DNA of 64,000 nucleotides, from positions 86,772 to 150,771 of the forward strand of contig NZ_POTW01000003.1 in the NCBI RefSeq assembly GCF_003236295.1, given 5' to 3'. This stretch comes from Jiangella anatolica (lineage in GTDB: Bacteria > Actinomycetota > Actinomycetes > Jiangellales > Jiangellaceae). The translations under genes and the position numbers were made by a program. The notes under the pieces are model-generated. The model had not been told where the DNA came from, ran no database searches, and saw only the letters and a program-made list of their open reading frames with translations. Shown piece after piece: positions 8,300-16,516 of this stretch; positions within the stretch are counted from its first letter, which is position 1, and every line of letters begins with the position of its first letter.

Positions 8300-9304
8300 G
8301 TGGCGACGATCAACGACGTGGCCCGGCTGGCCGGCGTCAGCCCCATGACGGCATCGCGCGTCGTCAACGGGACCGGCAACGTCCGCCCGGAGTCGCGCGA
8401 GAAGGTGCTGCGGGCGGTCGAGGCGCTCGGCTACACCCGCAACTATGCCGCGTCCGCGCTGCGCCGTCGCGGCACGCCCACCTGGACCGTCGGCCTCGTC
8501 CTCGAGGACGTCGCCAACCCCTATCAGGCGCAGCTGCACCGCCAGATCGAGGACGCCGTGCGTGAGCGCGGCTCGCTCGTGCTCGCGGCCAGCACCGACG
8601 AGGACCCGCGGCGCATGAGCGACCTCATCCTGGAGCTCCGGTCACGCCAGGTCGACGGCCTCGTTGTCGCGCCGCCGCCGGGCGACCAGTCGTACCTGGC
8701 GGCGGGGCAGCGTCAGGGCATCCCGCTCGTCCTCGTCGACCGGCCGGCCGTCGGCATCGCCGCGCCGGCCGTGCTGTCCGACGGCAGGCGCGGCACCCGC
8801 GACGCCGTCGGCCATCTCGTCGCGCACGGACACCGCCGCATCGCCTACATCACCGACCTGCGCTCGGCGACGATGCGCGAGCGGCACGCCGGCTTCCTCG
8901 ACGGGCTGCGCGAGCACGGGCTGGCTCCCGACGACGCGCTGGTGCGCACCGACGTCGAGGCGCCCGAGCTCGCCGCCGCGACCGTCCGCGAGCTGCTTGC
9001 GCTCCCGGAACCGCCCAGCGCGCTGATCACCGGCCGCGACGGCACCACCGTCGGCGCGGTCCGGGGGCTGCACGCCGCCGGCGCCCAGCACCGGGTGGCG
9101 ATGGTCGGCTTCGACGACGTCGAGCTCGCCGACCTCCTCGAGCCCGGCCTGACGGTCGTCGCCCAGGATCCCGCGGCGGTCGGCCGCAACGCCGCGCAAC
9201 TGCTGCTGCGGCAGCTCGCCGATCCGGCCACGCCGGTCGAGGGTGTCCGGGTCCCGACGACGCTCATCCCGCGCGGCTCCGGCGAGCTCCCGGCGCCGGG
9301 CTGA
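8300..9304 (+). CDS. LacI family transcriptional regulator (sub-locus A)
   Basis: 334-residue regulator. N-terminal HTH ATINDVARLAGVSPMTASRVVNG with the hinge-helix region LGYTRNYAASALRR, followed by a periplasmic-binding-protein-like sensor domain ending in the VAMVGFDDVELADLL signature. GTG 8300 is preferred because GGAGGAGG precedes it and the HTH begins directly after; an upstream in-frame start would add 20 residues. It is divergent from the GH172/ABC operon, which it probably represses in the absence of sugar. Confidence 0.92.
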   Translation: MATINDVARLAGVSPMTASRVVNGTGNVRPESREKVLRAVEALGYTRNYAASALRRRGTPTWTVGLVLEDVANPYQAQLHRQIEDAVRERGSLVLAASTDEDPRRMSDLILELRSRQVDGLVVAPPPGDQSYLAAGQRQGIPLVLVDRPAVGIAAPAVLSDGRRGTRDAVGHLVAHGHRRIAYITDLRSATMRERHAGFLDGLREHGLAPDDALVRTDVEAPELAAATVRELLALPEPPSALITGRDGTTVGAVRGLHAAGAQHRVAMVGFDDVELADLLEPGLTVVAQDPAAVGRNAAQLLLRQLADPATPVEGVRVPTTLIPRGSGELPAPG

Positions 9305-9386
9305 TCGCCGCTCTTGGGCCGGGGCGGCGACGGCAGTTGCCGCGTCGGCCCGCGGTGGTGCAATGGGCCGTTGTGCTGCGGTGGCC

Positions 9387-9525
9387 GTCCCCCTGCTGCC
9401 CATTTTCTTAGCCGGGCCGGCGCGCCTCAAGTCCGCGGCCTCTGCTGGTCATTGGGTGTTTGTGGTTGGGGGCGCGGACTTGACCCGCGCCGTCCCGGCC
9501 AAGAACGGGCAGCTATCAGGGGGAC
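9387..9525. repeat. 139-bp interspersed repeat with inverted-repeat ends, copy 1
   Basis: Begins GTCCCCCTG and ends CAGGGGGAC; the ends form a longer imperfect inverted repeat (left end continuing CTGCCCATTTTCTT, right end the complement with GCTGCCCGTTCTT). The same 139 bp with few differences recurs at 43252-43390 in the same orientation, each copy shortly after the end of a plus-strand gene. It encodes no transposase; a MITE-like or non-autonomous element, or a conserved structured RNA, are the options. The rest of the gap 9305-9896 holds a repeat block and a promoter, listed separately. Confidence 0.75.
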
Positions 9526-9616
9526 GGGGGGAGTGTGGCGACGGGCCGTCGGAGCTCCCGCGTGGTCCGTTTGGGGTTTGGGTGCCACACGCTGGCCGGA
9601 GAGGGAGCGAACGTGG

Positions 9617-9751
9617 CCCGGGAAACCGGCGGACGCCCGGGAAACCGGCAGACGCCCTGGATCCGGCGGATGCCCCGGAATCCGGCGGACAACGTCCCGA
9701 TCTGGCTCGCGAACGTCGGTTTCCGGGGCATCCGCCGGTTTCCCGGGCGTC
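9617..9751. repeat. Tandem 18-19 bp units facing an inverted copy (large hairpin)
   Basis: Four consecutive degenerate units, starting CCCGGGAAACCGGCGGACG at 9617, run to about 9690. At 9721-9751 two units occur in reverse orientation: 9721-9736 pairs perfectly with 9665-9680 (16 bp) and 9734-9751 pairs perfectly with 9632-9649 (18 bp). The result is a long foldback structure in a non-coding gap. It may be a strong terminator for the LacI gene or a selfish palindromic repeat. Confidence 0.75.
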
Positions 9752-9820
9752 GGAAGATCACCTGGGTGGGGTCGTATCGGCCGGCGCGACGGCGCCGGCT
9801 GATTGCCGTCACGTTTTCCC

Positions 9821-9850
9821 TTGCGTTGCGCCCGGGGCACCCACTATGGT
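9821..9850 (+). promoter_or_regulatory. Predicted promoter of the sub-locus B operon
   Basis: TTGCGT (-35) and TATGGT (-10) with an 18-bp spacer, ending 2 bp before the large operator palindrome and 47 bp before the first start codon. Confidence 0.45.
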
Positions 9851-9852
9851 CC

Positions 9853-9886
9853 CGTTTAATCGCTTAACCACTTAAGCGCTTAAACG
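9853..9886. promoter_or_regulatory. 34-bp double-palindromic LacI-type operator
   Basis: A near-perfect 34-bp inverted repeat made of two related palindromes: the right half contains TTAAGCGCTTAA, the left half TTAATCGCTTAA. Only one symmetric base pair is unmatched apart from the four central bases. It lies exactly where a repressor would block transcription from the predicted promoter. The LacI protein at 14552, inside the same operon, is the likely binder. Confidence 0.7.
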
Positions 9887-9896
9887 GACGGGAACG

Positions 9897-11354
9897 ATGA
9901 CGGACTCGATCTTCTTCAGGCCGGCCCGGGGATGGGTGGGCGATGTCATCCCGCTGCATCACGAGGGTGAGTACTGGCTGTTCTACCTGCACGATCGTCG
10001 CGATCCGGCGCAGCCGGGGACGGCGTGGAACCTGGTGCGCACGCGGGACTTCGTGGAGTACGAGGACGCCGGCGTCGCGCTGCCGCACGGTGACGCGTCG
10101 AGCCAGGACCTGAACGCGTACACGGGCAGCGTCGTGGCCGACGGCGGCCGTCATCACCTCTTCTACACCGGCTACAACCCCGCCTTCACCGACGAGGCGA
10201 CCGGGACGCCGCTCCAGGTGGTCATGCACGCGGTGAGCGACGACGGGATGCGCAGCTGGACGAAGCTGCCGGAGGACACCTTCGGCGCACCCGGCGCGGG
10301 CTACGAGCCGGGGGACTGGCGCGACCCGTTCGTCTTCCGCACGTCGCCCGGCGAGCCGTGGCGGATGCTGCTGGCGGCCCGCCGCGACAGCGGGCCCGAG
10401 CGGCGGCGCGGGCTGATCGCCGAGTGCCGCTCGGACGACCTGCGGTCGTGGACGACGGTGGAGCCGTTCTGGGACCCGTCGCTCTACGTCGCGCACGAGT
10501 GCCCGGACGTGTTCCGGATCGGCGACTGGTGGTACCTCGTGTACTCGGAGTTCTCCGACCGCTTCTGCACGCGGTACCGGATGGCGCGGACGCCGGACGG
10601 TCCGTGGCAGGCGCCCGCACACGACGCGCTCGACGGCCGCGCCTTCTACGCGGCCAAGACCGCGGGTGACGCGGGCCGGCGCTTCGCGTTCGGCTGGATC
10701 CCCAGCCGGGAGGACGAGCGCGACGACGGCGCCTGGCAGTGGGCCGGCGACCTCGCCGTCCACGAGCTCGTCCAGCAGCGGGACGGCACGCTCGCCGTCG
10801 CGCTGCCCGGCGAGGTCAGGGCCGCGTTCGCCCAGGAGACGCCGACGGTGTTCCGGCCCGTGCTCGGCACGTGGGCCGGCGACGGGCCGAGCTGGCGAGC
10901 CGAGGCGCCGGACGCGTACGCGGTGCTCGTCACCGACGACGACCTCCCGGACCAGTGCCTGGTCAGCGTCGTCGTCGACATCGCACCCGGCACGACGGAG
11001 TGCGGCGTCCTGCTGCGCACCTCGGCGGACGGCGACGAGGGTTACGTCGTGCGCCTGGAGCCGCGACGGCAGCGGATGGTGTTCGACCGCTGGCCCCGCC
11101 GCCGCACCGGGCCCATGCAGTGGCAGATCTCCGGCGACGTCCCGCACGCCGTCGAGCTGGAGCGTCCGTGCGACCTGCCGCCCGGCCGCCACGTGCTCGA
11201 CATCGTGGTGGACGGCACGGCCTGCATCGCTTACCTGGACGGGCGCGTCGCGATGAGCGCCCGCAGCTACGACCGGCGCGGGGGCGGGCTCGGTCTATTC
11301 GTCGGCGAGGGCTCTGCGTCCTTCACCGGCATCACGGTCACTACCCGCACATGA
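9897..11354 (+). CDS. Divergent glycoside hydrolase family 32 protein (fructosidase-like)
   Basis: 485-residue protein of the GH32 five-bladed propeller type with a C-terminal beta-sandwich. The nucleophile segment is GWVGDVIP instead of the classical WLNDPNG, but the Asp (residue 16) is kept. The transition-state Asp is in WRDPFVF (about 143) and the acid/base Glu in HECPDVF (about 200). There is no signal peptide, so it should act on imported fructosides in the cytoplasm. It is the first gene of sub-locus B, directly behind a strong promoter/operator. The altered first motif marks a subgroup that may prefer another linkage or act as a transferase. Confidence 0.82.
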   Translation: MTDSIFFRPARGWVGDVIPLHHEGEYWLFYLHDRRDPAQPGTAWNLVRTRDFVEYEDAGVALPHGDASSQDLNAYTGSVVADGGRHHLFYTGYNPAFTDEATGTPLQVVMHAVSDDGMRSWTKLPEDTFGAPGAGYEPGDWRDPFVFRTSPGEPWRMLLAARRDSGPERRRGLIAECRSDDLRSWTTVEPFWDPSLYVAHECPDVFRIGDWWYLVYSEFSDRFCTRYRMARTPDGPWQAPAHDALDGRAFYAAKTAGDAGRRFAFGWIPSREDERDDGAWQWAGDLAVHELVQQRDGTLAVALPGEVRAAFAQETPTVFRPVLGTWAGDGPSWRAEAPDAYAVLVTDDDLPDQCLVSVVVDIAPGTTECGVLLRTSADGDEGYVVRLEPRRQRMVFDRWPRRRTGPMQWQISGDVPHAVELERPCDLPPGRHVLDIVVDGTACIAYLDGRVAMSARSYDRRGGGLGLFVGEGSASFTGITVTTRT

Positions 11355-11373
11355 GAACCCCAGGAGGTCCCTC

Positions 11374-12720
11374 ATGAGGTCCATTCGCTTCGCCGCCGCG
11401 ACCGCGGCGGCCATCGCCACGGCGCTGACACTGGCCGCCTGCGGGGGCGCTTCGTCGTCCTCCAACACCGACCCCGGCGACGTCGAGGGCGAGATCGAGC
11501 CGCGGGAGATCTCGTGGCTGCTGTCCCGGCCCGCCGACGGCGCCGTCATCGCGACGGTCGAGCAGATCGCCGCGGACTACGCCGAGCAGCATCCGGGCTT
11601 CTCGCTGAACCTGGTGACGACGCCCGACCGGCCCTCGTACCTGCAGAAGCTGGAGACGCTCGCCGCCGCGCGGGAGCTGCCGGAGCTGTTCGACTCCGAC
11701 GCCACGCCGTTCGCGGCCAAGCTGCGCGACCAGGACCTGATGGTCGACGTCGAGGCCCTGCTCGAGGAGCTGGACCTGCGCGACGACTACCGGCCGCTCG
11801 CGCTGGACTACCAGCGCTTCGACGACGGCGGGCTGTACCTGCTGCCGTTCGAGTTCGAGATCGAGGTGTTCTGGTACAACCGCGCGCTGTTCGAGCAGGC
11901 CGGCGTCGAGGTCCCCGCCACGCTGGACGACATGGTCGGCCTGTGCGGCCCGCTGCGTGATGCGGGCGTCGTGCCGATCGCCGTCGACGGCCAGGACCAG
12001 TGGCCGCTGGAGCGCTATCTGGCGTACTACCCGTTCCGGCTTGCCGGGCCCGACTACGTCACCGAGCTCAAGCGGGGCGAGGCGGCCCTGAGCGACCCGC
12101 CGGGCCGGGCCGCGGCGGAGTGGATCGAGGCGCTGGGCGCGGCGGGCTGCTTCCCCGACGGGTTCTCCTCGCAGGGCTACACCGACGCCCGCGACCTGTT
12201 CACCACCGGCCGCGCCGCCGTCTACAACATGGGCACGTGGGAGCTGTCGGCGCTGACCAGCCCGGACCTCCCGGCCGACGTCAGGGACAACATCGGCTAC
12301 TTCACGCTGCCGACGGCGGACGGCGCGGTGACCGAGGACAACGAGTACGTCGTGGTCTCCGGTATCGGGATGGCGATCAACGCGCAGACGTTCGACCCGC
12401 TGGTGAAGGACTTCGTGACCTACCTGCTCCAGGAGTACCCGGCGCGGTACGCCGCCACGGGCCGGTTCTCGCCGACGATCGGCCAGGAGACACCGGTGCC
12501 TGAAGGCGCGTCGCCGCTGTTCACCGAGGTGGCGGCGGAGATCGAGAACCTCGGCGACCGGGTGGCGATGCCGTGGGACACCCAGCTGGACCCGACGTCG
12601 AACACGCGGCTGCAGCAGGAACTCACGCTGCTGGCCCAGGGCGACATCACCGCCGACCAGTTCATCGAGACCGTCGACGCGACCATCGCCGACAACGCGC
12701 CGCGCTACTTCGGCGACTGA
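11374..12720 (+). CDS. Extracellular sugar-binding lipoprotein of an ABC transporter (sub-locus B)
   Basis: 448-residue SBP_bac_1 protein with a lipoprotein signal (hydrophobic stretch ending TLAACGG, Cys near 23). Internal landmarks are DLMVDVEALLEELDL and GLYLLPFEFEIEVFWYNRALFEQAG, the latter typical of CUT1 binding proteins. AGGAGG stands before the ATG. It is 19 nt after the GH32 gene and 14 nt before the permease gene, so it is part of the same transcript. Confidence 0.93.
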   Translation: MRSIRFAAATAAAIATALTLAACGGASSSSNTDPGDVEGEIEPREISWLLSRPADGAVIATVEQIAADYAEQHPGFSLNLVTTPDRPSYLQKLETLAAARELPELFDSDATPFAAKLRDQDLMVDVEALLEELDLRDDYRPLALDYQRFDDGGLYLLPFEFEIEVFWYNRALFEQAGVEVPATLDDMVGLCGPLRDAGVVPIAVDGQDQWPLERYLAYYPFRLAGPDYVTELKRGEAALSDPPGRAAAEWIEALGAAGCFPDGFSSQGYTDARDLFTTGRAAVYNMGTWELSALTSPDLPADVRDNIGYFTLPTADGAVTEDNEYVVVSGIGMAINAQTFDPLVKDFVTYLLQEYPARYAATGRFSPTIGQETPVPEGASPLFTEVAAEIENLGDRVAMPWDTQLDPTSNTRLQQELTLLAQGDITADQFIETVDATIADNAPRYFGD

Positions 12721-12734
12721 CCGGAGGCTCGAGC

Positions 12735-13622
12735 ATGCTGCCCAGCCGCTCCAGGACGTCGGTCCTGGTCTTCCTCCTCCCGCCGCTGCTGCTGTACCTG
12801 GTGGCGGTGGTGGCGCCCGTCGGGCAGTCGCTGTTCCTCAGCTTCTTCCGGTGGGACGGCATCACCGACATGCAGTTCGTCGGCCTTGACAACTACACCC
12901 GGATGCTGACCGGCGACGACGTGTTCTGGCGGGCGTTCGGCAACGCCCTGGGCTACCTCGCCATCAGCCTGTTCTTCCAGCTCGGCGTCGCGCTGCTGCT
13001 GGCGAACCTGCTGACGTACGTGCGCCGCGGCAAGGAGGTGGTGAAGACGCTGTACCTGCTGCCGGCCATCGTGTCGACGGTCGCGATCGGCTTCCTGTTC
13101 CAGCGCGTCTACTCCTTCGAGCCAACCGGGTTCGTCAACCAGGTGCTGCAGGCCGTCGGGCTGGACGGCCTCGCCCGGCCCTGGCTGTCGGACGTGAACA
13201 CCGTGCTGGCCGCGGTGTCGGTGCCCGAGGGGTGGCGGTTCACCGGCCTGTACATGCTGATCCTGTACGCGGCCATCCTGGCAGTGCCGGCGGAGCTGGA
13301 GGAGGCGGCCAAGCTCGACGGCGCGTCGGCGTGGAAGGTCTTCCGGCACGTCCGCTTCCCGTACATCCGGCCGGTCTGGATCACCACGACGATCATGGCG
13401 GCCACCTACAGCCTGCGCGGGTTCGACATCCCGTACCTGCTCACCAACGGCGGGCCCGGCCAGGCGTCGGAGCTGCTCACCACGTACATGTACAAGACGG
13501 CCTTCACCAGCACCGACTTCGGTTATGCGAGCACCATCTCGGTGTTCATCGTGGTCGAGTGTGTGGCCGCGGTCGCGCTGATCGTCGGGCTGCTGCGCCG
13601 GCGGGGAGGTGTGCTGCTGTGA
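12735..13622 (+). CDS. Carbohydrate ABC transporter permease (MalF-type, sub-locus B)
   Basis: 295 residues, six hydrophobic helices, EAA loop LEEAAKLDGASAWKVFRHV. ATG 12735 follows GGAGG at the usual distance. The end overlaps the next permease start in a GTGA context. No dedicated ATPase gene is present. Confidence 0.93.
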   Translation: MLPSRSRTSVLVFLLPPLLLYLVAVVAPVGQSLFLSFFRWDGITDMQFVGLDNYTRMLTGDDVFWRAFGNALGYLAISLFFQLGVALLLANLLTYVRRGKEVVKTLYLLPAIVSTVAIGFLFQRVYSFEPTGFVNQVLQAVGLDGLARPWLSDVNTVLAAVSVPEGWRFTGLYMLILYAAILAVPAELEEAAKLDGASAWKVFRHVRFPYIRPVWITTTIMAATYSLRGFDIPYLLTNGGPGQASELLTTYMYKTAFTSTDFGYASTISVFIVVECVAAVALIVGLLRRRGGVLL

Positions 13623-14512
13623 CCCTGCTCGACACCCACCGCCCCTCGCCCGTCCGCCCCGCGTCCGGCGGCCGGCCGCCGCGACGGCTCGCCGTCGCCA
13701 GGCGCCTGACGACGGTGCTGGTCGCCGTCATCGTCGCGGTCCAGGTCTACCCGCTGCTGTGGATCTTCCTCGCCAGCGTCCGCCCGGCCCAGGAGTTCGC
13801 GGCCGGCAACCCGTTCGCGCTGCCGTCGTCGATCACCCTGGAGAACTTCACCCGGGCGTTCGAGCTGGCCGACCTGCCGCGGTACATCGTCAACAGCCTG
13901 ATCGTCACGCTGGCCTCCAACGTGCTGATCGTGGCGCTGGGCATGATGGCGGCGTACGCGATCCAGGTGCTGGGCTTCCGGTTCAGCCGCGGCGTCCTCG
14001 CCCTGTTCCTCGTCGGGATCATCGTGCCGGTGCAGGTGGCCCTGGTGCCGCTGTTCATCAACTACTCGCGCGTCGGCCTGCTGGACACCTACCAGTCGAT
14101 GATCCTGCCGCTGGTCGGGTTCGCGCTGCCGATCTCGGTGTACCTGTTCACGTCGTTCTTCCAGTACATCCCGCGGGAGACGTACGAGGCGGCGTCGCTG
14201 GACGGAGCGGGGCCGTACCGGGTCTTCTTCCGCATCACTGCGCCGCTGTCGGTGAACACCGTCGTCACCGTGGTGTTCGTGAACAGCATCTTCATCTGGA
14301 ACGACTTCGTCTTCGCCAACACGTTCGTGCTGTCCGAGGAGCTCAAGACGATCCCGCTCGGCCTGCAGAACTACATCGGGGCCATGGGCGCGACGGACTG
14401 GTCGGCGACGTTCGCCGCCGTCTGCGTCACCGTGACGCCGTTGCTGCTCGTCTTCCTCGTGCTGAACCGCGCGATCATCTACGGCCTGGAGAGCGGCGCC
14501 ACCAAGGGATAG
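13619..14512 (+). CDS. Carbohydrate ABC transporter permease (MalG-type, sub-locus B)
   Basis: 297 residues with a short basic N-terminus, six hydrophobic segments and the EAA loop YEAASLDGAGPYRVFFRI. The GTG start at 13619 overlaps the stop of the previous gene by 4 nt. It completes the importer with the binding protein at 11374. Confidence 0.93.
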   Translation: MTLLDTHRPSPVRPASGGRPPRRLAVARRLTTVLVAVIVAVQVYPLLWIFLASVRPAQEFAAGNPFALPSSITLENFTRAFELADLPRYIVNSLIVTLASNVLIVALGMMAAYAIQVLGFRFSRGVLALFLVGIIVPVQVALVPLFINYSRVGLLDTYQSMILPLVGFALPISVYLFTSFFQYIPRETYEAASLDGAGPYRVFFRITAPLSVNTVVTVVFVNSIFIWNDFVFANTFVLSEELKTIPLGLQNYIGAMGATDWSATFAAVCVTVTPLLLVFLVLNRAIIYGLESGATKG

Positions 14513-14551
14513 GAGGACGATGATCGACCGGGACGAGAGGAGCGGGGACGG

Positions 14552-15580
14552 ATGACGAGCAGACGGCGCCGCGGCGAGCGCAGGGTCACCATCGAGGACG
14601 TCGCCCGCGCCGCCGGCGTGTCGTCGGCCACGGTGTCCTTCGTCGTCAACGACAAGCCCGGGGTGCGGCTGACCGACGGCACCAAGGAACGCGTCTGGCG
14701 GGCCGTCGAGGAGCTGGGCTACCGGCCGAACGCGATGGCCCAGACGCTCAGCCGCGGCCGGTCCAGCTTCATCGGACTGGTCGCCGACGCCATCGCGACG
14801 ACGCCGTTCGCCGGCCAGATCATCCGCGGCGCCCAGGACGAGGCGTGGCGGCACGGATACGTCCTGCTGGTCGCGAACACCGAGGGCGTGGGCGACGTCG
14901 AGGCCAACGCGCTGGCGATGATGCACGAGCACCGGGTCACCGGCGTCCTCTACTCGACGTGGTACCACCGCAAGGTCGAGCCGCCGGCCGGCCTCGGCGA
15001 GCTGTCGCACGTCCTGGTCGACTGCTACGCCGACGACCCCGACGTGCCCGCCGTCGTGCCCGACGAGGTCCAGGGCGGGCGCCTGGCCACCACGGTCCTG
15101 CTCGACCGCGGGCACCGGCGCATCGCGTTCATCACCTCCACCGAACCGGCGCCGGCGACGTTCGGGCGCCTCGCGGGCTACGAGGGCGCCCTGACCGACC
15201 GGGGCCTGACGCTCGACCCGGACCTGGTGGTCGCGGTCCACCCCGAGCAGGAGGGCGGCTACACGGCCGCGGCCACGCTGCTCGATCGGCCCGATCCGCC
15301 CACCGCGGTGTTCTGCTACAACGACCGCGTCGCGATGGGCCTCTACGACGCCCTGCGTGAGCGCGGCCTGTCGGTGCCCGGCGACGTCGCCGTCGTCGGC
15401 TTCGACAACCAGGAGGTCATCGCCGGACACCTCCGGCCGCCGCTGTCGACCGTCGCGCTGCCGCACTACGAGCTCGGCGTCGAGGGCGTGCGCATGCTGC
15501 TGGCCCTGCGGGCCGGCGAGCTGGAGCCGCCGATGCGCCGCCTGATCACCTGCCCGCCCGTCATGCGCAGCTCGGTGTGA
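14552..15580 (+). CDS. LacI family transcriptional regulator (sub-locus B)
   Basis: 342-residue LacI-type repressor: HTH VTIEDVARAAGVSSATVSFVVND, hinge LGYRPNAMAQTLSRG, and a sugar-binding domain ending VAVVGFDNQEVIAGHLRPPL. It lies inside the operon between transporter and sugar kinase and probably binds the 34-bp operator at 9853-9886, giving autoregulation. ATG 14552 is preceded by GAGAGGAG. The stop overlaps the next start (GTGA). Confidence 0.93.
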   Translation: MTSRRRRGERRVTIEDVARAAGVSSATVSFVVNDKPGVRLTDGTKERVWRAVEELGYRPNAMAQTLSRGRSSFIGLVADAIATTPFAGQIIRGAQDEAWRHGYVLLVANTEGVGDVEANALAMMHEHRVTGVLYSTWYHRKVEPPAGLGELSHVLVDCYADDPDVPAVVPDEVQGGRLATTVLLDRGHRRIAFITSTEPAPATFGRLAGYEGALTDRGLTLDPDLVVAVHPEQEGGYTAAATLLDRPDPPTAVFCYNDRVAMGLYDALRERGLSVPGDVAVVGFDNQEVIAGHLRPPLSTVALPHYELGVEGVRMLLALRAGELEPPMRRLITCPPVMRSSV

Positions 15581-16506
15581 CCGGCCCCGTGCTCGTGGTC
15601 GGTGAGGCGCTCATCGACCTGGTGCGCCGGCGGGACGCAGGCGCGGCGGAGCACCCCGGCGGCAGCCCCGCGAACGTGGCGCTGACGCTGGGCCGGCTGG
15701 GCTGGGACGCGCGGCTGGCGACGTGGATCGGCGCGGACGCGCGGGGTGCGGCGATCCGGTCCTGGCTGGCGGAGTCGGGTGTCCGGCTCGTGCCGGGCAG
15801 CGACGGCGCGGCGCGCACGCCGGTGGCGACCGCGACGCTCGACGCGGCCGGCGCGGCGGCCTACGAGTTCGACCTGGAGTGGCGGCTGCCCGCGGACGTG
15901 CCGGTGGACGGCGTCGTCGCCGTGCACACCGGATCGATCGCCGCGGTGCTGGAGCCGGGCGGACCGGCGGTGGTCGAGCTGGTGCGCCGGGCCCGCCCGC
16001 ACGCCACCGTCACGTACGACCCGAACCTGCGCCCGGCGCTGATGGGGGAGCCGGCGGCCGTGCGCGACCGGGTCGAGGCCTGCGTAGCGCTCGCCGACGT
16101 GGTCAAGGTCAGCGACGAGGACCTGGGCTGGCTGTTCCCCGGCGCCGACCCGATGGCCGTGGCGCGCCGGTGGCTCGCGGCCGGGCCGTCGGTGGTGGTG
16201 GTCACGTTCGGTGGCGACGGCGCCGCCGGCGTCGCCGCGAGCGGGCCGGTCCGGGTGACGGCGCCGCCGGTCGCGGTCGTCGACACCGTCGGCGCCGGCG
16301 ACTCGTTCATGGGGGCGCTGATCCACGGGCTCGGGCGGGCCGGGCTCCTGGGCGCCGGCCGCCGCGACCGGCTGCGCGGCATCGACGGCGCGACGCTGAC
16401 GTCCCTGCTGCAGCTCGGCGTCGACGTGGCCGCCGTGACCGTCGCCCGGCCCGGCGCCGACCCGCCGCGCCTGGCCGAGCTGCCGCCGTCGCCGTCCGTA
16501 CCGTAG
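15577..16506 (+). CDS. PfkB/ribokinase-family sugar kinase, probable fructokinase
   Basis: 309-residue cytoplasmic ATP-dependent kinase. The substrate-binding motif GGSPANVALTLGRLG stands near the N-terminus and the PfkB signature DTVGAGDSFMGAL (catalytic Asp, anion hole) near residue 230. It is coupled by a 4-nt overlap to the LacI gene and followed by a GH32 fructosidase, so phosphorylation of free fructose released by GH32/GH172 is the obvious role. Fructokinase specificity is inferred from context. Confidence 0.88.
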   Translation: MTGPVLVVGEALIDLVRRRDAGAAEHPGGSPANVALTLGRLGWDARLATWIGADARGAAIRSWLAESGVRLVPGSDGAARTPVATATLDAAGAAAYEFDLEWRLPADVPVDGVVAVHTGSIAAVLEPGGPAVVELVRRARPHATVTYDPNLRPALMGEPAAVRDRVEACVALADVVKVSDEDLGWLFPGADPMAVARRWLAAGPSVVVVTFGGDGAAGVAASGPVRVTAPPVAVVDTVGAGDSFMGALIHGLGRAGLLGAGRRDRLRGIDGATLTSLLQLGVDVAAVTVARPGADPPRLAELPPSPSVP

Positions 16507-16516
16507 GAGCGCCCTC

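Noticed and set aside
9617..9690. Tandem units considered as a CRISPR array
   Set aside because: Units are contiguous 18-19 bp without spacers and no cas genes are in the window.
9314..9875. Peptides such as GPAKKMGSRGTA shared by the two repeat copies on the minus strand, and related plus-strand peptides
   Set aside because: They are translations of the 139-bp repeat in both places; conservation is explained by DNA-level repetition, with no start site or codon bias supporting a protein.
13523..15466. Minus-strand open frame of about 650 codons opposite permease and LacI genes
   Set aside because: Arg/Asp/Gly-rich low-information translation; the plus-strand genes have conserved motifs and coupled starts.
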